DNA from: Longitalea luteola
Lineage (GTDB): Bacteria > Bacteroidota > Bacteroidia > Chitinophagales > Chitinophagaceae
Assembly (NCBI RefSeq): GCF_017356035.1
Contig: NZ_JAFIQX010000007.1
Coordinates: 310,001-374,000 of the forward strand
Length of the DNA: 64,000 bases
Reading direction: 5' to 3'
The position numbers were made by a program, and so were the translations under genes. The notes beneath the pieces were generated by a model that was not told the origin of the DNA, searched no databases, and saw only the letters and a list, made by a program, of their open reading frames with translations. This document shows, in pieces, positions 46,611-54,420 of the stretch (the stretch's first letter is position 1; each line of letters begins with the position of its first letter).

Positions 46611-47213
46611 TTATCCAAAACACAGCTTACAGAGTAATGCCAATAGTATAATTACGACAGGAATGCCATATTTACCACCGTTCTCTTCTATGAACTCACG
46701 TAACTGTTTTATTCCTTTTGATTTTTGGGTATATACCTGGTTGGGACTAATATTCAGCGCTTTAGCTATTTCATCGGGTTGCTTGTTCTCCATGGTTAAC
46801 CTGATCACGGCAGCACATTGCTTTTCCAACCTGCCTAGTCCGGCCTTTACCAGCCTGTGCAAATGATCCATTTCATATTTCTTATTAATAACAGGTTCTT
46901 CTGCCAGAGGCATGTTCTCCTGGAGTTGTTTTTTGAAGGGATCTTCTTTTTGCGCAGCTCTTAAATAGTTGAGCGCGCCGTTCCGAACGGATATATATAA
47001 ATAGGCTTTTAACTGCTCAACTGCATTGAACGTGAGCTTTTTGCCCAATAATTTGGTGATAGCTGAAATGGCAATATCCTCTGACTCATCTTCATTTTCG
47101 ATCATGCGGTACACAAATACCGTTAGTTCAGCAAAAGTGGCTTTGAATAATTCCGCATGTGCAGAAGGCTCATTATTATTTAATCTAGCAAGAAGATCGT
47201 TCGTGATGTGCAT
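46611..47213 (-). CDS. ECF sigma factor with C-terminal hydrophobic tail (pair 1)
   Basis: This 200-residue sigma-70-family regulator has region 2 (about 10-85; ELTVFVYRMIENEDESEDIA, AYLYISVRNGALNYLR) and region 4 (about 120-175; LTMENKQPDEIAKALNISPNQVYTQKSKGIKQLRE, the HTH). It ends with KYGIPVVIILLALLCKLCFG, a 16-18-residue hydrophobic segment not part of the usual sigma fold. This could tether it to the membrane or to FecR. It directs RNA polymerase to the susCD promoter once released (family knowledge). First gene of the minus-strand locus. Confidence 0.92.
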   Translation of the reverse strand: MHITNDLLARLNNNEPSAHAELFKATFAELTVFVYRMIENEDESEDIAISAITKLLGKKLTFNAVEQLKAYLYISVRNGALNYLRAAQKEDPFKKQLQENMPLAEEPVINKKYEMDHLHRLVKAGLGRLEKQCAAVIRLTMENKQPDEIAKALNISPNQVYTQKSKGIKQLREFIEENGGKYGIPVVIILLALLCKLCFG

Positions 47214-47253
47214 TACTACTCATTTTAGGATTTCCCGGAAATAGGGATAACAA

Positions 47254-47364
47254 ATGACAGCCGATAGAGTTGATCTTTCGGAACAGCATCAATTGTCACA
47301 TGCAGAAGAATTACACGAACTTTTGGGGGAGAATAAGGTTTTGCGACGCAAGATTAAACAATAA
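47254..47364 (+). CDS. Possible 36-residue helical mini-protein
   Basis: ATG 47254 to TAA 47362-47364 encodes a charged chain with heptad-like leucines (HAEELHELLGENKVLRRKIK), predicted amphipathic helix. It lies 40 nt from the divergent sigma start and 146 nt before the SGNH hydrolase. No family is recognised. The coding case rests only on composition and the clean helix, so it may be chance. Confidence 0.22.
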   Translation: MTADRVDLSEQHQLSHAEELHELLGENKVLRRKIKQ

Positions 47365-47510
47365 TTCTTTTTAATGCAAACGATTGTTCGTATAAATTTA
47401 TTTTTAACATGTTTAAGATTACCGGCCGCTCAACGGTAATTCCTGTAATTTCGATGCGGAACGCCACGCCATTCAACATCACTGTTAAACAGCTATAAGC
47501 AAATCACTCA

Positions 47511-48116
47511 ATGATCTGGTACGAAAACGACGTTAAAAGACTGGAAGCATTAAAAGGCACATTACCGTACACACCGGAAACAATCCTCTATGGCAGCTCA
47601 TCCATCCGGCTTTGGGAAGATATGTATGAGGATCTGCAACCATTCCATCCCGTTAACCTGGGATTTGGCGGTTCAACGCTGGCCGCCTGTGTTTGGTTCT
47701 TCGATCGCATTATGGAACCGTATAACCCACGGCATATAGTTTGTTATGCCGGTGAAAACGACCTGGGCGATGGGCGAACGCCTGAGGAAGTGTATATTTT
47801 TTTCCGCCAGTTGCAGGCTTGTTTACAAAAGCGATTTGGCGGAGTGCCCGTAACCTACATCTCCATAAAACCGAGTATAGCGCGCTGGAACCTGGAGCAG
47901 CAGGTACGGTATACCAATCAGCTCATCGGCAAGGAAATTGAAATAAGCAATGGCCCTTTTTATTTCCTCAACATTTTCGACCGCATGCTCGATGCCGACG
48001 GCCGGCCAAACAAAGAGTTGTACGACGCGGATGGTTTGCATTTGACCAGGAAAGGGTATTTGATCTGGAAAGAAGTGTTGCAGCAACACCTCGCATCAGT
48101 CTTTAAAATTTCATAA
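47511..48116 (+). CDS. SGNH/GDSL-family hydrolase
   Basis: This 201-residue cytosolic hydrolase of the SGNH type has block I YGSSSIRLW (nucleophile Ser), a block II Gly in LGFGGST, block III AGENDL (Asn) and block V DADGLHLTRKGY (Asp and His). The family covers esterases, lipases and acetyl-xylan or platelet-activating-factor-type acetylhydrolases; the substrate is not evident. No signal peptide. An alpha/beta esterase follows 47 nt later on the same strand, so the two may be co-transcribed. Confidence 0.88.
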   Translation: MIWYENDVKRLEALKGTLPYTPETILYGSSSIRLWEDMYEDLQPFHPVNLGFGGSTLAACVWFFDRIMEPYNPRHIVCYAGENDLGDGRTPEEVYIFFRQLQACLQKRFGGVPVTYISIKPSIARWNLEQQVRYTNQLIGKEIEISNGPFYFLNIFDRMLDADGRPNKELYDADGLHLTRKGYLIWKEVLQQHLASVFKIS

Positions 48117-48163
48117 CAGCCAGGCAACAGCTTTTTGCCGAACTTGTTTGTCATTTGCATTAA

Positions 48164-48889
48164 ATGAACCGAAAATATTATAAGTGGTATAGTCCTTCCT
48201 TAACCAGGTACATGGAACTGCTTGTTTTCGGTCATGCAGGTGCTTCAGTACTTTTTTTCCCAACCCGCACTGCCCGCTTTTACGATTATGAGAACTGGAG
48301 AATAGTGGGGGCAATACAGGATAAAATTGAACAGGGACTTTTGCAATTATTTTGTGTTGACAGTGTTGATGCGGAAAGCTTTTATGCACCTGTGCCACCG
48401 GCCCGTAAAATAGCACGTCACCTGCAATATGAACATTATATTTTGCAGGAAGTATTACCGCTCATCATGTTCAGAAGCAAATTCACTTCCCTGGTGGCCG
48501 CGGGCTGCAGCCTGGGTGGTTACCATGCAGTGAACATAGCGTTTAAATACCCGCAGTATTTTAATAAAGTAGTAGCCATGAGCGCCCGCTACGATCTCAC
48601 CTTATCGGCGCAATCATTCCCCGACCTGTTCAATGGCTACGTTGACGAGACTATCTATTACAATATGCCCAGCATGTATATGCCCAATCTATCTGACCCG
48701 GTTTTGCTGGATAAGATCCGAAAACTGTCTATCAGTCTGGTGGTCGGCAAGGAAGATCCATTCTATGATAACAACAAACACCTAAGCGCCACGCTTACAA
48801 AGAAGAGAATCCCGCATGAATTGTATATCTGGGACGATGAAGCGCACCGGCCGCATCACTGGCGTAAAATGGTACGCCTGTACCTGTAG
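48164..48889 (+). CDS. Putative esterase (alpha/beta hydrolase, esterase D-like)
   Basis: This 241-residue protein belongs to the putative-esterase group (esterase D / S-formylglutathione-hydrolase-like fold). Seen: the strand SVLFFPTRTARFYDY, nucleophile elbow GCSLGGYHAVN (Ser), acid near VVGKEDPFYD, and His in WDDEAHRPHHW. Start ATG at 48164. Its 3' end overlaps that of the convergent glycosyltransferase gene by 34 nt. Probably in one unit with the SGNH hydrolase. Substrate unknown. Confidence 0.85.
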   Translation: MNRKYYKWYSPSLTRYMELLVFGHAGASVLFFPTRTARFYDYENWRIVGAIQDKIEQGLLQLFCVDSVDAESFYAPVPPARKIARHLQYEHYILQEVLPLIMFRSKFTSLVAAGCSLGGYHAVNIAFKYPQYFNKVVAMSARYDLTLSAQSFPDLFNGYVDETIYYNMPSMYMPNLSDPVLLDKIRKLSISLVVGKEDPFYDNNKHLSATLTKKRIPHELYIWDDEAHRPHHWRKMVRLYL

Positions 48890-50592
48890 TTTTTCCGGTG
48901 CATGGTGTTAGTCAGCAGGCCAGGCTGCACAGTCGCTATCACAAAATGATCGATGGCTTTTTCCCGCGTTGAGTGATAAAGGAACTTGCCCGTAAGCTGG
49001 CTGATATGAAAATGGGGGAACTGTTGTATCACCTGTACCTGGTAACCCAGTTGTTCCAAGGAATCGGTTTTTTCTTTCGAGCTATATACCACGATCTCTT
49101 TTTGCAGCGTTTCCAGGTGCCGGTTATCGATCTTGTGAATGGGGCCTTTATAATAGAACTGAAAGGCGTATTCCGATGATACATCATTAAACATATATAC
49201 AGCATCCTGGTGTTGCTCGTTCAGAATGGCAGCAGCGGCATTGCCCGACTGATAGCGGAACAGCACGGGATAGAACAGGATGTTCAAAAACAGGTTAACA
49301 ACCATTATCACGGCAAAAGACCTCACCAGTATTTGTTGCAGGCCGTTGCCGCGGAACAGCCGGTCTAATACAAACGCCAAAAGCGCCAGTATAACTACCG
49401 TCGGAATTTTGAAAGGCAGATCAACCACGAAGGTCAATCCAATACAAGCCGAAAAAAGCAGGTAATAGAGGATATGCTGGCTATAAGTGATGGTTTTCAG
49501 CAGTCCCTTATGTGTAAGGCGCACCAGCCAGTTGGCTACGATAATGGCAAAAAAAGGATACAGGATATTCAGGTAATGCGGCAACTGGAAACGTGATAAG
49601 GAAAATACCAGGAGTCCCGCCAGCGCAATGCCACCGCAGATATAGTTACTGCTTGCAGTAATAACAGTGCGGAAATTTTTAACCGCTGAACCAACAAGAA
49701 GGAACAAAATAATTGACCAGGGCAGAAAGGCCCATAATAAAGTGTGCACATAAAACAACTTATCGCCTTTACCTTTGATGGGACCGGTATTAAAAAAACG
49801 GCCGAACTGGCTGTCCCAGAAAAAGAAGCGCACCCCCGAAACGTTATGTTGGCCGAAAATGATCTTTTCCGGATGCCGGTCAAACTGCTGGTATAAACAG
49901 ATCAGTTCTGGCGTAATGAACAATAACACCAGTACAATACACACCCACCAGCGATAATTGAGGAATTGTTTCCATTGCTTTTTGATGATCCAATCAATGA
50001 CGAAACCGGCCATCACGATACAGATTATGAATATGCCCTTCGTCATTACCGCAAATGCCAGTAATAAAGAGCCGGCGATATAATGTTTCCATTTATTGTT
50101 GCAATAGGCCAGGTAGTAATAATAGGCGGCGCCGATCATCAGGCCTGTCAAATAGGGCTCAGCCCGCACATCATTGTTTGAAAGGATCAGATGTTCTATA
50201 GAGATATAGACCAGTACGGCCCATAACGCGGTTTGTTTGTTGTATAATTTATTGGCAAAAGCATAGGTATAATACGCGCCAGCCAACCAGAAGATCAATC
50301 CGGGAAATTTATAGGCAAATGAATTGATGCCAAACAGTTTGAAACTTATTGCAGTAACCCAGAAAGGGAAATGAGGTTTATCGAGCCAGTCATTCCCTTC
50401 GATCATCATATTTACAAAGTCGCCGGAAAGCACCATGTTTTTGGCGATGGTGGCATACAAAGCGCCATCTGGTTCAAGTATGGGTAAAAACAAACCACTG
50501 GCATTGACAATTATACCAATGATGATCAACCACAGAAACCAGGATTCAACGGGATACGGATCGTTTTTAGCAGCCGCGGGTAATAATTTCAT
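48856..50592 (-). CDS. GT39-like (ArnT/PMT family) membrane glycosyltransferase
   Basis: This 578-residue polytopic membrane protein has about 11-13 hydrophobic helices. The first periplasmic loop has EPDGALYATIAKNM (the family's acidic D/E-x-x-x-YA catalytic region) followed by NDWLDKPHFPFW, typical of ArnT-like lipid-linked sugar transferases. A soluble C-terminal part of about 110 residues follows the last helix. ArnT enzymes move a sugar from undecaprenyl phosphate to lipid A or another envelope acceptor. The PAP2 phosphatase gene 15 nt upstream supports a lipid-A or lipid-carrier role. The donor sugar is unknown. Confidence 0.9.
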   Translation of the reverse strand: MKLLPAAAKNDPYPVESWFLWLIIIGIIVNASGLFLPILEPDGALYATIAKNMVLSGDFVNMMIEGNDWLDKPHFPFWVTAISFKLFGINSFAYKFPGLIFWLAGAYYTYAFANKLYNKQTALWAVLVYISIEHLILSNNDVRAEPYLTGLMIGAAYYYYLAYCNNKWKHYIAGSLLLAFAVMTKGIFIICIVMAGFVIDWIIKKQWKQFLNYRWWVCIVLVLLFITPELICLYQQFDRHPEKIIFGQHNVSGVRFFFWDSQFGRFFNTGPIKGKGDKLFYVHTLLWAFLPWSIILFLLVGSAVKNFRTVITASSNYICGGIALAGLLVFSLSRFQLPHYLNILYPFFAIIVANWLVRLTHKGLLKTITYSQHILYYLLFSACIGLTFVVDLPFKIPTVVILALLAFVLDRLFRGNGLQQILVRSFAVIMVVNLFLNILFYPVLFRYQSGNAAAAILNEQHQDAVYMFNDVSSEYAFQFYYKGPIHKIDNRHLETLQKEIVVYSSKEKTDSLEQLGYQVQVIQQFPHFHISQLTGKFLYHSTREKAIDHFVIATVQPGLLTNTMHRKNYRYRRTILRQ

Positions 50593-50607
50593 ATTATACG
50601 GTAAAAG

Positions 50608-51219
50608 CTAGGGCAAACTTAAAGAAGGATTTTTTAAATACTTATTATAATCCCGTTTTATCCATGCTTCAAAGATCTTGAAGATGCACAAACCGGCAAT
50701 GATGCCCAAAGCAGCACCAGCCACAATATCGAGCGGAAAATGTTTGCCTACGTATACCTGTGCCAGCCCGATCATAAATGCCCATACCCAAAGCCAGTAC
50801 CACTTTTGACGATTCACAGAGAGGATGGCAAAGAACCAGAAGGTGGTCAGTCCAAAATGATTGGCGGCATGCGAGGAGGGAAATGAATATTTGCCACCGC
50901 AGCCAATTAGGCCGCGGATAACGCCAGCCATATCTTCATCATAACAGGGACGTAAGCGTTCAAAATGATATTTGAGAATAGCGGAGCTGGTATAATCTGT
51001 AACCGCAAAACAAAGGAGCGTTAAGCTAATGAATTTTAAACCGGTTGGCCTGTCCTGCCGGAATAGCGCCCAGTAGACCATAAAGATATACAATGGTATC
51101 CAGGTGTACTGATTGCGCAGGAGCAGCATAATGAGATCGAGCCAGTATGTGCTCATATCCCTGTGTATAAAGGTAAAAGCGATCTTGTCAATCTGATCGA
51201 GCCAGTCGAATAAATACAT
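50608..51219 (-). CDS. PAP2-family membrane phosphatase
   Basis: This 203-residue membrane protein has about five to six TM helices. The three phosphatase motifs are visible: KYHFERLRPC (K-x6-RP), FPSSHAANH (PSxH, here PSSH) and YVGKHFPLDIVAG (the R/K-x5-H-x3-D block, where the usual SR is replaced by VG-K). The family removes phosphate from lipid carriers, phosphatidylglycerol phosphate or lipid A at the periplasmic face. It lies 15 nt before the GT39 gene in one operon, so probably acts on lipid A or undecaprenyl diphosphate. Confidence 0.9.
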   Translation of the reverse strand: MYLFDWLDQIDKIAFTFIHRDMSTYWLDLIMLLLRNQYTWIPLYIFMVYWALFRQDRPTGLKFISLTLLCFAVTDYTSSAILKYHFERLRPCYDEDMAGVIRGLIGCGGKYSFPSSHAANHFGLTTFWFFAILSVNRQKWYWLWVWAFMIGLAQVYVGKHFPLDIVAGAALGIIAGLCIFKIFEAWIKRDYNKYLKNPSLSLP

Positions 51220-51333
51220 TCCCGGTAAATTTTGATTTTTAAAAATAGGGCCATCATGTGATGACAGTTTTACCGGTGTATTAATTGTGTGTGATCATGT
51301 ACATGGTCGTGAAAGATCTACCACACTTTCAAA

Positions 51334-51364
51334 TTGTAGCACATCTGCTATAACCTTATCTTCG
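51334..51364 (+). promoter_or_regulatory. Probable promoter of the EEP-family gene
   Basis: TTG at 51334-51336, 20 nt, then TATCTTCG at 51357-51364, seven of eight matches to TAnnTTTG. It leaves a leader of about 14 nt to the ATG at 51385. Confidence 0.5.
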
Positions 51365-51384
51365 TAACTAATAACATTCCGTAT

Positions 51385-52221
51385 ATGGCAATAAAGAAAA
51401 TTACCTTACTAACGATTGCGTTTTTTTGCGTGGCATCTGTTTTCAGTCAGTCGATGGTCATTGGAACATATAACATCCGGTACGATAATCCCCGTGATAC
51501 CGGTAACCTGTGGGTAAACCGCGCGCCCATCGTTGCTTCCCTGATCAGGTTTCATGATTTTGATGTGCTGGGTACCCAGGAAGGATTACGCAACCAGCTC
51601 GATGACTTAAAGAATGCCTTACCGGAATACACATATTATGGCGTTGGCCGTGATGATGGCCAGACCAAAGGTGAACATTCGGCTATTTTTTACAAAACAG
51701 AAAAATACAAGGTTTTGAAAAGCGGTGATTTCTGGTTGAGCAGCACGCCAGAGAAACCAGGGCCGGGCTGGGATGCCCGCCTGAACCGCATCTGCTCCTG
51801 GTTGCAATTGCAGGATAAAAAAACAAAAAAGAAATTTTATTTTTTCAATGTGCACTATGATCACCAGGGTGTGCAGGCGCGCCGTGAGAGCAGCCTGCTT
51901 ATTTTAAAGAAGATAAAAGAAATTGCAGGGAATGCCCCGGCCATCTTTACCGGCGATCTGAATGGCGGTTATGACAGCGAATGGTATAAAAGCCTTAGTG
52001 GATCGGGCTGGTTAAAAGATACCCATAACCAGGTTGCACATCCGTACGCCAATAACGGTTCTTTTAACAGTTTTGGCAACGCCTTGAACCGCTCGGAAAT
52101 AATTGACCACATTTTTGTTACCGCTCCGTTTACGGCAACAAAATGGGGGATCCTGTCAGACCATTATCATGGCAAATTCCCGTCGGATCATTATCCGGTG
52201 CTGGCAGTGATAAAAATGTAA
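51385..52221 (+). CDS. Secreted endonuclease/exonuclease/phosphatase-family protein
   Basis: This 278-residue protein has a signal peptide (MAIKKITLLTIAFFCVASVFS) and a full EEP fold. Seen: IGTYNIRYDN (metal-ligand Asn), LGTQEGL (Glu), FFNVHYDHQG (His), FTGDLNGGYDS (Asp and Asn), IDHIFVT and SDHYPVLAVI (catalytic Asp-His). Close Bacteroidota relatives are annotated as secreted phosphodiesterases or sphingomyelinase-like hydrolases; the substrate is not clear. It is a single gene with its own promoter and terminator. Confidence 0.92.
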   Translation: MAIKKITLLTIAFFCVASVFSQSMVIGTYNIRYDNPRDTGNLWVNRAPIVASLIRFHDFDVLGTQEGLRNQLDDLKNALPEYTYYGVGRDDGQTKGEHSAIFYKTEKYKVLKSGDFWLSSTPEKPGPGWDARLNRICSWLQLQDKKTKKKFYFFNVHYDHQGVQARRESSLLILKKIKEIAGNAPAIFTGDLNGGYDSEWYKSLSGSGWLKDTHNQVAHPYANNGSFNSFGNALNRSEIIDHIFVTAPFTATKWGILSDHYHGKFPSDHYPVLAVIKM

Positions 52222-52242
52222 TGCTATTCACATGATCATGAG

Positions 52243-52287
52243 GGCATTCGCATTCCGATCGCAATCGGAGCGAATGCCTTCTTTTTT
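52243..52287 (+). terminator. Rho-independent terminator of the EEP-family gene
   Basis: GGCATTCGC (52243-52251) pairs with GCGAATGCC (52270-52278). The stem extends inwards as TCCGAT/ATCGGA with a two-base bulge and a GC-rich tip, followed by TTCTTTTTTT. Confidence 0.88.
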
Positions 52288-52372
52288 TAGGGTAAATGGT
52301 AACATTCATTTAATACCGGTTAGCCATCGTAATAGCTACCTTGCGGCGGTTTTGGCCGATTAAATTAACCCC

Positions 52373-52834
52373 ATGAAGTGGATCCTGATTGGTAACGGAA
52401 ATACAGGTAAAAAGGAATATCAGCTTATACAGGATGATCTTGTATTGGTTGTAATGAAGTATAACCCCGAGCATCATTCTCTGCGGATCAATTTTCAGGG
52501 CCAACACCAGGTGTACTTTATGGAAACGCTGGGTTATACCAATCGTATCGCTTTGAAAAATGTATACGGCATCGACGTTGGCAAATTTTCCCGTCAGCGT
52601 AATCATACCGGCCGGCTCGAGATAAACAGAGAGATCTTCGACTATCACATTGTAGATAATAACCAACCGAAGCTGATCATTCATCAGCACGATCAGCAGC
52701 AACCATTGGTAGTGTGCCAGCTGTCGTCCATTCCCGTTCGGGAATGGTCGTCTTATGAAGAGGCAGGCCTGGTATTGAGTTTATGCAGCTATGCTACTAT
52801 ACCGGTAGAGAAACAAAGGCAGCAGCCTCGATAA
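52373..52834 (+). CDS. Hypothetical protein
   Basis: I do not recognise this 153-residue protein. It begins MKWILIGNGNTGKKEYQ, has no signal peptide or TM helix, and reads as a small mainly beta protein (LVLVVMKYNPEHHSLRINFQ, VYFMETLGYTNRIALKN). A closing helix is followed by a Gln/Arg-rich end. Codon use fits its neighbours. It stands alone between a terminator and a long non-coding stretch. Confidence 0.65.
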   Translation: MKWILIGNGNTGKKEYQLIQDDLVLVVMKYNPEHHSLRINFQGQHQVYFMETLGYTNRIALKNVYGIDVGKFSRQRNHTGRLEINREIFDYHIVDNNQPKLIIHQHDQQQPLVVCQLSSIPVREWSSYEEAGLVLSLCSYATIPVEKQRQQPR

Positions 52835-53333
52835 TGATCACTGACTACCCTGACTGACTAATTCACACAGGATCATCTTTCATTGATTATTTTTCAAAAC
52901 TTTCGCGATTTTAATGGCTGCTCATTAAGCTGTTAATCTGTTTAATAAATATTCTATAACAAAGGGATAGTTATATTGTAAAATGTATATAACTGTTGCA
53001 TATACTGGATATGCAGCTGCGTTAATAATTATTTAAACACAGCAATATCAAATTTGATTATTTTTACGAAATCAAACCTTACGCCTGCTACATGTCAACT
53101 TCTACGATTGAACCTATCCCACTTGCTTGTCAGTTAACCTATTTAACCAGAAGAAAAAGGCTTTCCAGGATATTGGGGGGAATATGTGTGATACCAGGCG
53201 GCCGATAATCAATTACCGAATTTGTATATAAACCAATATTCAGGGGAAACAGCACGGTATGAACATTTTTTATTGCGGAAATGATAATTGTGTTATGGGC
53301 TTTAATTAATTGCAATTCTTAACGGACTGGTTC
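52835..53333. other. AT-rich intergenic region upstream of sigma pair 2
   Basis: About 500 nt. It contains small AT-rich inverted repeats, GTTATAT/ATATAAC (52970-52993) and GCATAT/ATATGC (52998-53014), and a TATTTTTA (53059-53066) that nearly fits the -7 element but has no TTG at the right distance. A 38-codon frame (53092-53208) has no recognisable features. No gene called. Confidence 0.4.
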
Positions 53334-53918
53334 ATGAAGAATCCGGGACATCACATTATAGCCGGTTTTCAACAGGGAAGCAAAGAAGCGTTTGCGGCCG
53401 TATATCATATGCATTATAGCCGGTTATATGGCTTTATAAAAAAGCTTATTGATGACCGGGAAGAAGCACAGGACATCACGGCCGAAACATTCGTTAAGCT
53501 GTGGAAGCTGCACGCCAATTTTGCTACACAGGAAAATATAAAAGCCTTTTTATACATCACCGCCCGCAATGCCTGTATGGATTATTTGCGGTACCGGCAA
53601 CGCCAAACGGCCAACCAGCAGGAATTCGGTTATGTACTGGGACAACTGGAAGAACAAATGCCCACTGCCAATGATGAAATAAAAACAGAAGTGCTGAAAC
53701 AGATCCACCTGGAAATTGAGCAGCTTCCCACACAATGTAAACGCATATTTAAAATGGCCTGGCTCGAAGGCAAGAAGAATGCCGCCATTGCCATGGAATT
53801 AGCCCTTACTGAACAAACCGTACGCAATCAAAAAGCCCGCGCCGTAAAGATATTAAGGGTAGCGCTCGCAAATTATAATATGGAATTGTTTGTGTTGTTT
53901 ATTCTGTATATGCTGTAA
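53334..53918 (+). CDS. ECF sigma factor (pair 2)
   Basis: ATG 53334 (MKNPGHHIIAGFQQG) gives 194 residues; the frame also opens at a TTG at 53310. Seen: region 2 (FAAVYHMHYSRLYGFIKKLIDDREEAQDITAETFVKLWK, in pieces) with FLYITARNACMDYLRYRQ, and region 4 with FKMAWLEGKKNAAIAMELALTEQTVRNQKARAVKIL. It closes with the short hydrophobic tail MELFVLFILYML, similar in placement to the tail of the first sigma. It should serve the FecR and SusC genes downstream. A terminator follows and fecR is 500 nt away, an unusually long gap for such a pair. Confidence 0.92.
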   Translation: MKNPGHHIIAGFQQGSKEAFAAVYHMHYSRLYGFIKKLIDDREEAQDITAETFVKLWKLHANFATQENIKAFLYITARNACMDYLRYRQRQTANQQEFGYVLGQLEEQMPTANDEIKTEVLKQIHLEIEQLPTQCKRIFKMAWLEGKKNAAIAMELALTEQTVRNQKARAVKILRVALANYNMELFVLFILYML

Positions 53919-54002
53919 TACCTCCTTTCATCCTGCAATGCTAACGGGTAACAAGACTTTCATCATAATGAAATAATACGATCCATATAAAGGTGCCGAA
54001 AT

Positions 54003-54042
54003 AAATGGGTGATTGGTCATCAGGCAGGTCACCCATTTTTTA
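54003..54042 (+). terminator. Rho-independent terminator after sigma factor 2
   Basis: AAATGGGTGA (54003-54012) pairs with TCACCCATTT (54029-54038), 16-nt loop, then a T run. It would separate sigma from fecR transcription. The remainder of the 53919-54420 gap holds the antisense mini-ORF at 54205 and otherwise nothing recognised. Confidence 0.78.
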
Positions 54043-54204
54043 TTGTACTAAAGAAAGGTTCCCTGAAAAATATTTTATTGATGAATGTTAAGAAAACAGC
54101 ATGCCCTTTTGATAATTATCAATCAATCTGCACATAAAAGGACTTCAAATTGAAAACCACTAATAAAGCATCCTACTGACAATCAATTCAATATTACCGA
54201 ATTG

Positions 54205-54360
54205 TTATGTAATGCCATATTGTGGCGCACCCGTTGGTACAAATTCACAAACGCACGTTTCTAATGTACATACGCACTGATCGCCTTTTCCAACCTCATC
54301 CTTGCAGCGGCCATTACCTTTTCCTGCACAACGATTGCCATTACCATCATTCATCAACAT
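54205..54360 (-). CDS. Possible Cys-rich, Gly-rich mini-protein (51 residues), antisense between sigma and fecR
   Basis: Reading the minus strand from ATG 54360 (a TAA lies directly upstream in frame) to TAA at 54205-54207 gives 51 residues. The centre reads NRCAGKGNGRCKDE and GDQCVCTLETCVCE: six cysteines at 11, 19, 29, 31, 36 and 38, with many Gly, Asn and Asp. The spacing CxC-x4-CxC and the bias look like a real small disulfide or metal-binding peptide. There is no signal peptide or double-Gly leader. It sits between a sigma terminator and fecR, divergent from fecR. No family is recognised; chance cannot be excluded without homologues. Confidence 0.4.
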   Translation of the reverse strand: MLMNDGNGNRCAGKGNGRCKDEVGKGDQCVCTLETCVCEFVPTGAPQYGIT

Positions 54361-54420
54361 TTAGAAACTGATACGCCTGATCTGTCATTGGGAAGGCAGG
54401 CCATTATTTAAACCATAAAA

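Noticed and set aside
53092-53208. 38-codon plus-strand frame before sigma factor 2
   Set aside because: No homology, no heptad or Cys pattern and no spacing logic; probably chance.
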